Below, one piece after another: positions 26,280 through 49,711 of a stretch of 64,000 bases of DNA. Position numbers and translations under genes: made by a program. Each line of letters starts with the position of its first letter. Within the stretch, counting starts at the first letter, position 1. Source of the DNA: Elgaria multicarinata webbii (lineage: Eukaryota; Chordata; Lepidosauria; Squamata; Anguidae); assembly GCF_023053635.1 (NCBI RefSeq), contig NC_086183.1, positions 32,097,501 to 32,161,500 on the forward strand, in the 5' to 3' direction. The notes beneath the pieces are model-generated. The model was not told the origin of the DNA. It worked only from the letters and a program-made list of their open reading frames with translations, and made no database searches.

Positions 26280-27480
26280 TTCCTGGAGAAACGCCTTTCT
26301 TCAGAGCTGATGCGGTCTCTCTGCCCCGCAGGGAAAGCCACCCAGTTGGGGGGCTGGAGGTGCCCCCTGAACCGGCCCTGTTGTCAACCCTTCCTGGTTT
26401 GAGTGATTCCTCCTGTTGCCCAGCCTCGGGGCATGTGGGGGATTGGTGCCACTCAAGAGTCAGCACATGAGACCTGTGGGGTCAAGTCCCCACAGGAAGG
26501 ATATTGGCGCTGGGGCTCTGACCCAGGGGCAGCTTCGCCTCCTGTGCCACACACGTGCCCAGGCGTGGGTGCATGCAGAGCAGAACTCTCAAGATGGCAC
26601 CAGGAGCGGGCAGGCTGGGCCGGGACATGCCTCCCCGTGGATTGCGATCGGGGTCGGCTTTGACTGGCAGGCCCCGAATCGCAGCCCCTGGCGGATCCAG
26701 GCTGGCGTGGATCCTCCTTCCCTTTTCCCAGCGAGCGAAACCCCCCCAGGCCGCCTGCCACTCTTTGGATGTGGGGTTCGGCTCCTTTGGCACCCGCTTT
26801 TCATCCCTGACCTGTTCTGCCTCCTTTTCCTCCGCTTCCTCGCTGTAGCCGGAGGAGGAACTGGTGGCCGGCCAAGACGGAGCACAAGTGGGGAGCAGGC
26901 CAGGGCCCGCCTTGCCCTGGGCTCTCGCTACTGAGAACCCGGTGAGGCTGCGCTGGGGCGGAGGCGGCATCTCGACTCGCTCACAACCAGTATGGGCAGG
27001 GCGTGCTGTTTGCAAACAATAACACCGGGCCCGCCACGCACTAGCCGCCGGCCCAAAGTGGCTAGAAGAAGGCGTGGGATGGCGATGAAGTACTCCCGAG
27101 CGGGCTGGGAGCCTTTCAGAATATCTGGCCACCTGGAGCACAGAAGCGGGCAGCTCTCTCCCAAATTACGTCCAAAAGAGCAAGTTCCTAGTCCTCATGT
27201 GCCGCTCGGGATTTTGGAGCTGGGTTCTAGTAGATACTTCAACCGAAGGGCCCTAACTCAAAACCCTTTGGAAGAAGGCCTGTTCAGAGGTCCGAGCGGA
27301 ACGCAGCAGCGTTCTATAATGGAGGAAAATAGCTCCTGAGCATGCACAGTTCTGCTGAGCGGCTAGCTTGGTGGGAGGGCCACCGGGGAACTATAACCCA
27401 GTGCCCCACACTTAGGTTTAAAGAGCGGGACTTCCTCTAACTTCTGGGCTAGAGGTCTGCACTGAGCCCTGAAGAGCACC
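26280..27480. other. GC-rich intergenic stretch without recognised gene
   Basis: It contains a 219-codon minus open frame (26482-27141) rich in Pro, Ser, Arg and Gly, with no domain I recognise and competing open frames on both strands. High GC explains these. Confidence 0.4.
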
Positions 27481-27949
27481 GGCCCAATCTCACTTGATAA
27501 TTCCTTGAGTCCCAACTATTTGGGGAAACCAGGACTGGCGTCAAGGGTGAGTAGGTTTGGGCACCTGCCATCCACGCGTGCCCCCCACCCCAGCGGGGGC
27601 CCACTGACAAGAGCCACCTGGAGCTTCTTCTCCCCTTCTTCATTGCAATTCACCTACCTCTTGCTCTGGCTCAGAAAAGGTGGGGATGAGAAGGGAGCAG
27701 CAGATGCCCCGGCCCCCTGGGTGCCGCCCCCCCCCCCGGGGCTTTTTGCCTGTCAAACAAGCAAATGGTGGCCATGATGAGAAAGATGAGGAGGAGGAAG
27801 TGCAGCCGATGACAATGGCTTTGAGGATGTAGCCATACTGAGTGTGTGTGTGGGGGGGTGTCTTGCCCAAGGGGCTCCCCAAAACCTGGAGTCGACACTG
27901 GGTGAAACTTTGAAAGCTGCTAGCTTCTGGAGGCGTTTCTGCATCTTAA

Positions 27950-28626
27950 GCGTTCATATTGGCTCTGGAACGAATGGAAGGTTGAATATGAGCCAACAGT
28001 GCGATGTGGCTGCAAGAAAGGCAAATGCTCTTTTGGGCTGCGTTAATAGAAGTTGAGCTTCCAAATCACGTGAGGTCCTGGTTCCTCTTTATTCGGCCCT
28101 GGTTAGGCCTCATCTAGAGTATTGCATCCAGTTCTGGGCTCCACAATTCAAGAAGGACGCAGACAAGCTGGAGCGGGTTCAGAGGAGGGCAACCAGGATG
28201 ATCAGGGGTCTGGAAACAAAGTCCTATGAAGAGAGACTGAAAGAACTGGGCATGTTTAGCCTGGAGAGAAGATGGAGGGGAGACATGAGAGCACTCTTCA
28301 AAGACTTAAAAGGTTGTCACACACAGGAGGGCCAGGATCTCTTCTCGATCCTCCCAGAGTGCAAGACACGGAATAACGGGCTCAAGTGACAGGAAGCCAG
28401 ATTCCGGCTAGACATCAGGAAAAACTTCCTGACTGTTAGAGCAGTACGACAATGGAACCAGTGACCTAGGGAGGTTGTGGGCTCTCCCACCCTAGAGGCA
28501 TTCAAGAGGCAGCTGGACAGCCATCTGTCAGGGATGCTTTAGGGTGGATTCCTGCATTGAGCAGCGGGTTGGACTCGGTGGCCTAGTAGGCCCCTTCCAA
28601 CTCTGCTATTCTATGATTCTATGAAA
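27950..28626 (+). mobile_element. CR1 LINE 3' part
   Basis: RT end and C-terminus are recognisable ([60 protein letters not shown]), ending in CTATTCTATGATTCTATGAA. Stops interrupt it. Confidence 0.9.
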
Positions 28627-28793
28627 TGCAGCCCCGTTCAGTTCCGTTTTCATTTGTTCCCAACCAAATCCACTGAGTGACGAATGGGCATGAATGGAAC
28701 GAGTTCTTGGTCCTCCATTCATCACTTCCATTCACAATGGCGGCTGTGGCGGCAAGAATCTCGGCCATTTCATTTCCCCAAAATGCCTTGGAT

Positions 28794-28917
28794 CAGCCTT
28801 CCCCAACCTGGGGTGCTCCAGTTGTGTTTGACTACAACTCCCATGATCCCTCACCATTGGCCATACTGGCTGGTGGGAATGGTAGCCCCACATATCTGGA
28901 GGGCACCAGGTTGGGGC
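28794..28917. mobile_element. Palindromic hAT MITE (CAGCC family)
   Basis: CAGCCTTCCCCAACCTGGGG... to ...GGGCACCAGGTTGGGG; the right terminus is lost. Confidence 0.7.
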
Positions 28918-28975
28918 TCTGGGACTCTGCTGGGACTCCAGGTGGGCCCTGACCAACTTGCACTCCTAACATTCA

Positions 28976-29097
28976 TAGAATCATAGAATTGCAGAGTTGG
29001 AAGGGGCCTCTAAGGCCATCGAGTCCAACCCCCTGGTCAATGCAGGAATCCACCTTAAAGCATCCCTGGCAGATGGTTGTTCAGCTGCCTCTTCGAG
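28976..29097 (-). mobile_element. CR1 LINE 3' terminus
   Basis: It starts with the inverted tail TCATAGAATCATAGAATTGC and contains CATCGAGTCCAACCCCCTGG. Confidence 0.85.
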
Positions 29098-30670
29098 ACA
29101 AAGGTGCAGAAGACGAGAGGTCGGATACGATGTGATCCGTCGAGGTCAATTATTATTTTTCGGGGAGCTGTAAAAACAGCAATGGACAAAAAGCACATTC
29201 CCATGACTCATGTCTCAGGCTGCGGTCTCCTCCATCCCACTTGGAAGCGCCAGGGTAACATTATCCTCCTCTCTCAGCCCACTGAAAGTCCATTACAGCC
29301 CATGAAAGGCAGACAAGTCAGCAGGAGGGGAGCTGTCTCTGTTACAGGATCCGTGGCCCAGAGCCATTTGCTACCTCGTTAATAATCTCCGAGCTGCGGG
29401 ATCGGGATACTGACGGGCGCCAGGCCAGGTGTGTAGGGTGGGGGCGATGGGGAAAGGAGGCACCAGGAAGGCAGGTGGGTGGATAAACATTGCATTTGGT
29501 ATTGGAGGGTAGGAGAGGAGGGATGGACCACGACCTGTCCTCCTGCAAAGTCACATCTGAACCTGAGTTTAAAACCTTCTGATTAATATCTGGAGTGTTT
29601 GGCTTGAATCCAGGCGTCATGGTGGCACCCTCTGGTCTCTGCCGGCCAGGGGCCATCGGGAGGAGGCAGGGGAAACAGCAAGCAACATCATGGCCCGGAG
29701 AAGACTAGCCTGCCCCCATCCACTGGCCAGAAAAGGAACAGCTGTAAGGGAGTGAGCTTCCTCCTCCCTGTTCAAAAGATCACTTGTAAGAACTTTCTAA
29801 TTAAGAACTGCTGCCTGACTTTGCTTTTTTTTTTTCTCCTTCTCCTTACCAGAACCTTTTCCTTTAGTGTCGTGCCTTTTAGGTTATAAACATTGAGGCA
29901 GGGACTTTTTTAAAAAATTGATTTGCAAGCTGCTTTGGGAGTCATTTTTGGTTGAAGAATGAGGAATAATAATGATTAATAATAAAATAATAAATTATGT
30001 CCCACCTTTACTATGGTTTTAATGTGTGGACAAACTCCCCTCTCTTATGTTTTGTCTGTAAAATAGGAATAAAAGTGACCTGTTATTAAGGCAACTCCAA
30101 TAGGCTTTCAAATCGCCCCAATGTAAGTCTCATTCCTTGAAGCCAACAAGATCACTGACTGGCAGGCTATTCTCCACCTAAGGGCAAAGTCTTGGTGATG
30201 TGCGAATGGATCTCTGTACATCCTCAGAGGCACTCTCTTCTCTATGAGCAGCGAAAATGGTTGCTGGCAAATTTCTGCTTTGGAGCTCTTAATGCTATCT
30301 TTGGAGAATGCCTCTGGAAAAAAAGGCTGAACAAGGTGAGACACTTTATGAATGGCCTTGTTCAGCGGTGAGCACTAAATGTCTGTATTGCTTTCATACT
30401 TTGTATGTATAAGAGCATGCAGTCAATGTTTCTCCCCACTTCAAGGGCAAATCCACTTAAAAAGCATTCATCATGTGATTCTCTCTGTGTGTGTTTTTTA
30501 GCAGTTTCTTGGGAAGAAATCCCAGAGTTCATTTCTGCTGTGTTTGCCCCATAATTCCTTATGGGCATTTTGCTGATCAAATAATCCATGTATGCCTGGC
30601 TTGGCCTCTCTTGCAGGGTGGTGATGGTGGAGCGAAGGGCATCAATAGATCTTTTCTTTATGCATTCTAC
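29098..30670. other. Intergenic stretch without recognised feature
   Basis: AT-rich in its second half (29820-30100). No gene, and no repeat that I can name, was seen. Confidence 0.4.
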
Positions 30671-30671
30671 T

Positions 30672-31000
30672 TTATATACTCTTCAAATACTTGAAAGGTT
30701 GTCACACAGAGGAGGGCCAGGATTCCTTCTCGATCTTCCCTGAATGCAGGACTCGGAATAATGGGCTCAAGTTACAGGAAGCCAGATTCCGGCTGAACAC
30801 CAGGAAAAACTTCCTGACTGTTAGAGCAGTATGGCAGTGGAACCAATGGCCTAGGGAGGTTGTGGGCTCCCCCACACTGGAGGACTTCAAGAGGCAGCTG
30901 GACAGCCGTCTGTCAGGGATGCTTTAAGGTGGATTCCTGCATTGAGCAGGGGGTTGGACTCGATGGCCTTGTAGGCCCCTTCCAACTCTACTATTCTACG
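30672..31000 (+). mobile_element. CR1 LINE 3' end
   Basis: It encodes [40 protein letters not shown] and FKRQLDSRLSGML, and ends near CTACTATTCTACG, directly joined to an L2 fragment. Confidence 0.88.
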
Positions 31001-31002
31001 TG

Positions 31003-31610
31003 GGGCTGCCTTTGAAGAGTGTTCAGAAACTCCAGCTGGTTCAAAGAGCTGCAGCCAAATTGTTGACTGGGGCTGGTTACAGAGAGCAGAGAACTCCCCT
31101 GTTAAAACAGCTCCACTGGCTTCCAGTCTGTTTCCGGGCACAATTCAAAGTGCTGGTTATGACCTATAAAGCCCTATATGGCTCGGGTCCAGGTTATCTG
31201 AAAGCCCGTATTCTCCCTTATGAGCCTGCCTGTGCTTTGAGATCTTCTGGAGAAGCCCTTCTTTCAGTCCCACCATCTTCACAGGCACGCTTGCTGGGAA
31301 CATGGGACGGGGCCTCCTCGGTGGCTGCTCCAGTGCTCTGGTACTCTCTTCCCAGGGAAGCTAGGCTGGCTCCCTCCTTGATGGGCTTTCGGAAGCAGGC
31401 GAAAACTTGTTTGTTCCAGCAGGCCTTTGGAGAATAATCTGCCCCTCCATCTATGTTAATGTCTTATAATTTTGTTGTGTATTTTAAACGTTTATGGTTT
31501 TGTTCCCCCCCACCCCCAATGTATGTTTTAAAGTTTGTAAGGCTGCCTTGAGGCCCAGCATTGGGCAAAAGGCGGGATACAAATAAATATATTATTATTA
31601 TTAATAATCA
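31003..31610 (+). mobile_element. L2-type LINE ORF2 end and 3' tail
   Basis: A 145-codon open frame (31000-31437) reads LQLVQRAAAKLLTGAGY, LHWLPVCFRAQFKVLVMTYK, ALYGSGPGYLKARILPYEP, APVLWYSLPREARLAPSL and ends QQAFGE before the stop. The tail has GGCTGCCTTGAGGCCCAGCA, TTGGGCAAAAGGCGGG and an ATT run. It is the best preserved L2 copy here. Confidence 0.88.
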
Positions 31611-31993
31611 TCATCTATGATTCTACTCCTTTTAAAATGATGCATAGGAGTTATCAATGTCCTGAAGCTATGCATGTTTTTTATTTATGTATTTATTCAA
31701 GCATTTGTATCCCGCCCTCTATCACTGGGGTTTTAGGGCGACGTACAGATAAAATCATAGATTGGTAATTCCAACCCACCTCATCCCCCAAAACTCAGGA
31801 TAGGGAAGGTGTGCTTTACTGCTTCACTCATGGGAATTCTCAACATAATTTAGGTTCCTCTACAACGCATCAAAGCTGAAATGCGCACAGTCAGTCTATG
31901 ACTCCCTGATTACTATTAAAATAGGAAAGCAGGGTGTTGGTGCTGACGCACAGTCCTTCGATTGCAATTGACGTGTACTCCATTACTTACAAC

Positions 31994-32098
31994 CGCCTTC
32001 TCCACCTTACGGCATCCAGATGTGTTGGACTTCAATTCCCAGCATCCCCCAGTTGTAGTTCAAACACATCTGGCGGTCACCAGGTTGGAGCAGGCTGC
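31994..32098. mobile_element. Palindromic hAT MITE, old copy
   Basis: GCCTTCTCCACCTTACGGCATCCAGATGTGTTGG... to ...CACCAGGTTGGAGCAGGCTG. Confidence 0.65.
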
Positions 32099-33351
32099 TC
32101 TACAATGTTTCAAGGGAGCATGGGGTGGGTCTCTCAGGTTGTGAGAGGTCTGGGGCCAGGCCACAGTTGCCCCCTAATAACACAGAAGTAGTATGTTGAA
32201 GATAATATGATAGTGGAAGGCTTAGAAATTAGGCGGAGCCTTCCAGAGTGCCTAGATGCCACTTCAGCTTGAAAATAGATGCCGCTCATCTTTCCCTGAG
32301 AGTTCTGACCAGAAGCTTCCAATATTCCTACTTTGGCCACATAAGCAGCAGAGACGCCACGGAGAGCATCGGCGCCTTGAACTTCTGCATGACAGGCAGC
32401 AGTTCAACTGGCAAAGCTCCCAAGCAGTACTGCATCCCCTTGCAGGGGGAAGCTGCAGCAGTGAACAATTAATCCCTTCCATGTGACTACAGGAAATCTA
32501 TCAGCTGGGAGGGAAAAACTGCAGGTGGGGATTTGGGAGAAATACTCGGGAGGGCGTGGCTAGAACTGGCGGGGCGGGGCCAGAGATGGGGGTGTGGCTA
32601 TCTCAACCGCGATGAGCGCGTGGCTGTATGAAGGAGGCGGAGCTCTCGCCCGACTGCTGGTCATTGTGACTCCTCCCTCGTACCCAGATTGATCTATTTC
32701 TGTTGGGAGGGGGGGGGAAGGTTGGATTGCACCACTTAAGAGAATGTGAAGGGTTCCCCTCCTTATTGAAATAAATTAAATAACAAGTCCACGGCTTCCC
32801 TGGCTATCTTGCTGCTCCACCCATTCCTCCCAACGTGGTCCTTCCCTCGTTCCCCCTTTTTCCCTCTTCGACATGGCCCGCTCCAATTTTGACGCATTGC
32901 AGGTGAGAGGCGACCAATGGCCGCAGGACTCTCATCCTGGGCCTACCACCCGAGCCAATGGGGGCGCGCGGTACAAATGAGCGGTCACAATACTGTGTCC
33001 TTCCGCTGGAAGGCGGTTCGAGGGAGGGGCGAAAAGCGTGGGGGGTGGGGGGAGAAAGAGGCGCGAGGCGAAAAAGAAAAAGTAGTCCCCTGCCAGAAAG
33101 GGGAGGGGAGGTGGGCGGAGCCGGCTTCGGCGCGGGCGGAAAGGGGGCGGGGCTCGCCTTCGCTAAGCTTCGTGAGAGGCCAAACGCGGGCGAGGCCGTT
33201 GGCGGAGGGATCCCGCGCGCGCCCTGTGTGTATGTGAGGCGGCGCGTAGCGGGACCCGGCCAGTGCTGCTCCCACCTCCCCTCCCTCCTGCCGCCGCCGC
33301 CGCCGCCGCTCCTCGAAGCCTCTCGACGCTCCCGCCGCCCCGGGCCCAGAC

Positions 33352-43687
<10,336 letters not shown>

Positions 43688-45195
43688 AGCCTGCAGAGTG
43701 GGTGGCTGGCAATGCCCATTTTCCTTCGATACTTTTCTCCAACACACTCTCTCTACTTAAGTAACCTGGTTCTCTAAACAAACAATCGGCTGTGGAATAA
43801 ATCTGACCAAGCAATTAAAAACACACACAGAAAAAACCTTCCCAAGCTGCATGATTGCACTCATCTCTCCCTCCTCTTCTTGCTCTTTTCCCCTTTCCTT
43901 CCTTCCTTCCTGGTGCATCCCTTAAAATCCCCGAGAACACCCAACCTTGTGGATGTCTTTGTTTCCATCGGGTATTCTGTTCTGCAGTCAGGGCTGGCCC
44001 ATCTCCCAGGGCGCAGATTCTTTCTCTTTCTTTCAAGAATCCACATGATGGGGTGGAGAGAGCGCAAAACCTTCTTAATCGTGTTGCATGTGTCTGGCAC
44101 TGTGGCCGTGCGCGTTGACATGGCGGTCGCCACTGAAGGTCTTGCCCCAAGGAACACCAGGGGTACAAGGAAGAAATTGTGTTTTCGGTTTTTTTTTTCC
44201 TCTCCCTCTTAAGTTTTCTTGGGAGGGGTGGGAGGGGGGAGCTATCCCGCCATCTGGGTGTGCGTGTGTGGCTGAAGGTGGGTTCCAGAGAGCTCCATCA
44301 GCGTGATCTGGGGAAGAGGCTGATCGAGGGGAGGGAGGGAGGGAGGGAGGGGGGAGCGTCCAACACTGTACAATTGGCTCTTTGACAAAACAAAACCCGA
44401 CTCAACCACCCACAATTTCAACTCCTGTCTCTGTTCTTAACCCTGTATAAATTGTAAATGTCCTTACAGTTTCCTAAGCATTGTGTCCAGACATCAGAGC
44501 TGCTATGTAAATATCTGATGCTACCAGCCCCTTGGGGGTGTGCCCCGTGCGTGGCAATGGCGGATGCTTTTGATTGGCAGCTTGAGGGGGGGGGGGAATG
44601 ACGTAGGAGGGGAGGCATTGGAACGGAACCGCAATAAAACCGTGAAGCCGCTGCTGAGTGGATGCCAACTGCGCCAGCATGCCCGTTTCTCCCTCCCCTC
44701 CCCCTCTACCTTGTGCAATGCTTCTTTTTTTTCCGTAGTGGCTCTCGATTTAACGCTCGTGCCGCACTTCGGCTTCGATGTCTGTGCTCTTTAATGTTGC
44801 TTCCTTACTTCGCCTGCCCCCCCCCCCTCCCCTTTCCTTGCGGCAAACAGCATGAGCTGCAGACTTGCTTCTCTTTTTCACTTTTATTTTTTAATCAATT
44901 AAAACAAGTTTTGGATGGGGAAATTGAAGCAGACGGCAGAATTTCCCTGAAACCGGGTGAAAGAAGAGGGCTTTGTGTAGTCCGTGGCGGATTTGACCCC
45001 CCCCTCCCACATTTCCTGTCTTCTGCACCTCCACGTGAGCAGCGGTGGGGGGATCTCCCCCGAGAGCTTGGGAGGTGGGGGGGCGCGGGGAAGGTTGGAG
45101 TAAGAACGTCTTTGAAAGCAGGTGGTGTTGTGTTCAGTTCAAGCTGTGAAAATAAAATTATATCAATGTTTTCCAATAAAATGCAGTGACTACCT
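43688..45195 (+). other. CALM3: CALM3 3'UTR, about 1.5 kb
   Basis: AATAAA signals at 43796, 44633, 45151 and 45175 suggest alternative 3' ends. The last two lie close together before a TG-rich stretch (GTGGCTGTTGTTGC) and are the best candidates for the distal site. A long 3'UTR is usual for CALM3. Confidence 0.7.
45175..45180 (+). terminator. CALM3: Distal polyadenylation signal of CALM3
   Basis: AATAAA with a GT-rich downstream element about 25 bases later; a second AATAAA is at 45151. Confidence 0.65.
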
Positions 45196-46780
45196 GAAGT
45201 GGCTGTTGTTGCTTTGATGTTCCCTGCCTCTTTAAGTAGGGCTTCCTAATTTGCTTGTTTGTTTCACAGCTGCTGGAACAGCTTAGATGGGAGCATATTC
45301 CCCCCCCCTTCCCCTGGGGAATGCTGCAAATATCCCTCCGCGAATTGTTTTTGAAAACAAATTAAATTGGCAACGGGTTTCCTCTGAAGGTTCTCTCTAC
45401 CTTGCAGTTGTAATGACTGGGTCACCTCCGCGGGCTCCCTTTTGTCGAAGTGTGTGACTGCCTGTGTTGGAACAGATTCTTTGACTCCTTCACATGAGAA
45501 GAAGCAGTGTTTTTTTTCTTCATACCTCTCTGCAGCTCAGCCCTGTGTGGGGCAAGCGAGGGAGATGGCCTTACTCAGACGTTCCAGATGGATCAGTTGT
45601 CTTTCAAAACAGATGTAATCTCATTGGGCAGCGTGGCTGTTGATCTGGCAAGGGCCCCCCCTTTTTTTTTTTAGTCTTCCCCCTGGTTTGGATGGTCTTC
45701 TCCAGGAGTTTGCATCCCTTCCCTTGGCAGAAGGCAAGCAAAATGGAATGAACACCATTAGAGTGAAGTGCAGCACCCCCTCTGGTTCATGTGCCCCAGA
45801 CTAAAAGAGGTGCCCAGCTCCTTGTCCGAACACAGATACCTGTTCTTAGGAAACCGTGCTCTCTATACAGCTCCTCTGGCTCCACCCTGTCCTTGACATC
45901 GTGTGATCTTCTCCAACAACCCACAATCCCCTCTGCCCCCATGGCGATGGTGAAATGGCCATCTGCAGGGTTAGGACCAGTTGGCAAGAGCTAATGTGTC
46001 CCAAAACTGATAGCGGCAGCCTAGTCTTTTGAGGGGTGGCGTGTAGAAGATGGGAGAGTGCCTTGCGTCTGTACTGTTCTCAGCTAGTAAACTGAGGCCA
46101 AGATGAACCCGTGTAACGCAAGTGGTTGGCACGTGGGGGGAGGTGGCAGCACTGCTTAGAAGGTTAAGTTGGCAGTCATGAGTAGGGCTGCTTATGGCAG
46201 TTGCCTTCCTCTGTGTGTGGCTGCAATTGGCCATGCAAAGGCAAGAGTGCCCCCATGCTTGGAGTCAGTAGGGAGAATGTCCGAGAGTTGGCCAAGACAG
46301 GACTTGTCTCCAGGAGAATCCCAGGAAAAGGAAGTGCTGTTCTCGCTTGACCGTCTGAGGAAGTGTCTGTTCTCAGGGCCTTCGTTGTCCCATTAGGAGA
46401 CGCCTTCGGCTGCCACCGCTTGGGATTGATTCCTTATTTTTATCCTCTTTAGCCAAGAAAGTTTCCGAAGTGGCTTACAAAGAGCAGTAAGGCAGACCCT
46501 GGCCTCAGTCTTACAATCTAAAAGACATAACGCAGGAGGGAAAAGGGGTGGGGAGGGCGGAGATCTTCTGGCTTTGCAAGTTGCAAGAGGGGGAAAATGA
46601 CACTGGGCTATGAAATGTGGCAAAGGCCCTTTTAGATTGAAGAGGGACCTCAGAGATGTGGGTATTTAGTTACTGCTACTGGACAGAAGCCAGCTAGTTG
46701 CTGTGCAGGTCAGCAGTGAACCACTGCTAGACTGAATCTGAAGTCTCCTCTGAGATCAGTCCATGACACATCCCCACTTA
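45196..46780. other. Intergenic DNA after CALM3
   Basis: No gene or named repeat was recognised. Confidence 0.4.
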
Positions 46781-46784
46781 TCCC

Positions 46785-46915
46785 CCAAAGAGTTCAGGAG
46801 CTGTGCATGATAGCAGTTACCCCACTTCATCCTCGCAACAGCTCTGTGAGGACACGTAGGCTGAGAAGAGTGCACGTCATGGCTGAGAGCGACTATTTGA
46901 CCCCACATCTTCCCA
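46785..46915 (-). mobile_element. Degenerate MIR-like SINE
   Basis: In reverse CTCAGCCTACGTGTCCTCAC, AGAGCTGTTGCGAGGATGAA is a worn CORE segment. Confidence 0.55.
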
Positions 46916-46939
46916 GACCTAGTCTGACACCATTCTAGG

Positions 46940-47160
46940 GATGAGCAGAAGGTTGATCTCCAGATGTTTGAACTTGAGCCAAGACCAGTAGTCAGGAATG
47001 CTTGGAGTTGATGTCCAAAACATCTGGAGAGAGACTCTGTTCCCACTGCTGCTCTAACCCACTTCACGATATATCAGCCGTCCTCAACCTGGTGCCCTTT
47101 AGATTGATTGTGCTGCAACGCCAGCATGGCCCAGCCTAGAGAGCACCAGTGTGGGTAAGC
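46940..47160. mobile_element. Two degenerate palindromic hAT MITE pieces
   Basis: CTTGGAGTTGATGTCCAAAACATCTGGAGAG (to about 47035) and CGTCCTCAACCTGGTGCCC...AGAGCACCAGTGTGGG (47078-47160) resemble the CAGCC family. Confidence 0.5.
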
Positions 47161-47884
47161 TGCCTTACTGGTTCTGTTGTAATATGCTGTTTGACTAGCC
47201 AGTGGCCATGCCAAAGCACCCTCTCCCCCCCCCCCCCCCAGTGCCTCTCAGGCCTGGCTTTCTGACATGCTGGCAACCCAACGCAGGACATAAATAACAG
47301 CAAAACTCTTTATTGCAACAAATCAGGTTACACAGATCAACTTTCCAGAGCTTGTGGCAAAGCTTCGAGCATTTATAGACCCCAATAAATCAGATGGCCT
47401 TGGCAGAGGCTATTGGTTTCTAAAGACTCTTTAGAATATTCCAAAGATGCTTTTTTAGGATCTCTTTTTTTAAAAACAACAACAAACTTTCAGTTTAGAA
47501 ATTGACATCTTACTGTCAACAAAATTGGGTAAAGGCTAGGAGAAGTGACTGCCTTGATCAGAGATGTGCTGATTTCCACACACTGACAACAGTTTTTTTT
47601 AAAAATAGAATGGTTTTCTTAAGAAAAAGTAACATGTGCATACATCTTTCATCCTTAATACGAGCTGTGGATCAGATTTTGGCTCCAAAGCCATAGGGCC
47701 CATAGTGCTTGGGGTAGGCCTGACCATGCCAGGAGAAGACATGGGGAATTGGTAGGAAACTGTAGCTGGAGGAAAGGACATGGCTGGTGTTAAGCAGTTG
47801 ATCGCTCCGAGAAGAGCACCCTTGACCAGTCGAGTTGCTGACCAAGGCCCTGTGCTCCTAGATATAGAAGAGGGCAACTCATAG

Positions 47885-48450
47885 TCCAAAATGTGCAGAG
47901 GGCCATCACTTTGATATTGTTTACTTGGACATCCAAAAGGCCTTTGATAAAGTCTCTCACCAAAAACTCCTGAGCAAGCTTAGCAGTCATGCAATAAGTG
48001 GAGAGGCCCCCTTATGGATCAGTAACTGGTTAAAGAACAAAAAGCGGAGAGTAGGGATAAATAGTGAATTCTCCCAAGGGAGGAATGTAAACAGTAGTGC
48101 CCCTCAGAGATCTGCATTGGGACTGCTGCTCTTCAACTTGTTCATAAATGGTCTGGAATTGGGAGTGAGCAGTGAAATGGCCAAGTTGCTGATGACACCA
48201 CATTATTTAGGGGGGTTAAAACAGAAAGGATTTGTGAAGAGCTCCAGAAGGATCTGCCCAAATTGGAAGAATGGAAATCCAAATGGCAAATACAGTTCAA
48301 TGTAAGCAAGTGTAAAATGATGCATGTTGGGGCAAAAAAATCCCAACTTCAAGTCTAAGCTGATGGGATCTGAGCTAGCAGTGACCAACCAAGAAAGAGA
48401 TCTTGGGGTTGTGGTGGACAGCTTGATGAAAATGTCCACCCAATGTGCGG
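47885..48450 (+). mobile_element. CR1-like LINE, central reverse transcriptase fragment
   Basis: It encodes LDIQKAFDKVSHQKLLSKL, ISNWLKNKKRRVGINSEFSQ, GLLLFNLFINGL and, in another frame, KSKWQIQFNVSKCKMMHVG: RT-palm and following motifs in the usual order. Frameshifted and lacking the ends. Confidence 0.8.
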
Positions 48451-49170
48451 CTGCCTCCCCACCCACCCCAAAGTAACACATTTTCTTACCAACAGCTGGC
48501 ATGGCTATAAACTAGGTTTCTTTGCGTGCTGAAAATAGTTTAGAGTGTTGGGGCTCAGCCCCACCTCTGCCTTGTATCTTTTGGCCAGATTGCTTGTCCC
48601 ATGGCAGCCATTTTGTGATGGTGCCCTGGGACTGTTTCTCAAATTTGTAAATGTGCCCACGGCCCAAAAAAGCTTGCCTTCCCCTGTCTTAGGTTTTGTA
48701 AAATAGCTTTGAAAATCTCTGAAATCTTGGAGGGTGTGGCCTGGGATTCGAAATGGGCCACCGAAAGACGGAAGGCTTGGCGGCATCTGCAATGACCACC
48801 TGTGGACGGCAGAGGGTGCCAGCCACCATGGAAAAGGAGTGATTTGAATGGATTCTCTTCTAACCAGTAAATAAGGAGGCAAGTTCTGCTATCTTTCCAG
48901 CTAATGTCTGCCTAATGTCAACTGTGAGCGGGGACTGCATACTACCTGGCCTCCGCTGAGTACTTGAATGCAGCTTGCATTCTCCTCTCTTCTCTGCCTT
49001 CATAAGAACCCAAGCATTTTGCTAGCCAAGGATACCTTTCCTCGCATTTAAGCTGGCTTTCTTCCCAAACCCACACATCACCTTTCTTAACATAATTCAA
49101 ACTCTGCATCAGAGGGTGGAAATTGGGAGCAAATCCACACCCAACTGACATTAAAGCCAGCAGCCTCCAC
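48450..49170. other. Intergenic stretch without recognised feature
   Basis: Open frames here are short and unrecognised. Confidence 0.35.
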
Positions 49171-49174
49171 TGTC

Positions 49175-49345
49175 AGGTGTCCTCCAGATAGGTTGGAATG
49201 CAATTCCCATAATTCCCACCCAGGGTAGGCACCAGCCTGGGAAAGATTGCTGAACTTATTTATTTGCTGGATTTCATTTCTGTACCGCCCAATACCTGAA
49301 GCACTCTGTGCGGTTCACAAAAGTAAAAAACATAGAATACAACAT
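49175..49345. mobile_element. hAT MITE fragment followed by L2 tail
   Basis: GTCCTCCAGATAGGTTGGAATGC...CCAGCCTGGGAAAG is a short CAGCC-family remnant; TTTATTTATTTGCTGGATTT...CTGTACCGCCCAATACC is a reversed LINE tail. Confidence 0.5.
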
Positions 49346-49711
49346 CATGGTGAGACAATGAGGTTGCCTAACCGAGAGATTTATAGCATGCTCAATACTG
49401 GCCACTCAACAGAAGTTTGGGTCCGTTACACGCTGTTGTTAACAGCCAGGATATCTCGTGCGTATTTGAAAAGACCGCAGAAAATGTAATATCCAGAAGA
49501 AGCAGGATTTCTCTACCATTAGATGGTACTGTCTCATTAAACCACAGTGGGGCCTTTCCAAGGATCAAAACACATGGCCATGTGTGAGGGAGCTCATTGT
49601 GATGGCGGGATTACTGCGAGGAGAAAAACCACGGTACGGTGTGTGGGATTTTTCCTGTGTGTAGAGAAGCTCAATATAAAACTTCTCACGGTTTACAGCT
49701 ACAATATAGAA

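Noticed and set aside
25361-26470. 369-codon open frame rich in [10 protein letters not shown]
   Set aside because: It is created by the CT/CA array; several frames are open at once.
26482-27141. 219-codon minus open frame in GC-rich DNA
   Set aside because: No domain, competing open frames on both strands, and composition alone explains the lack of stops.
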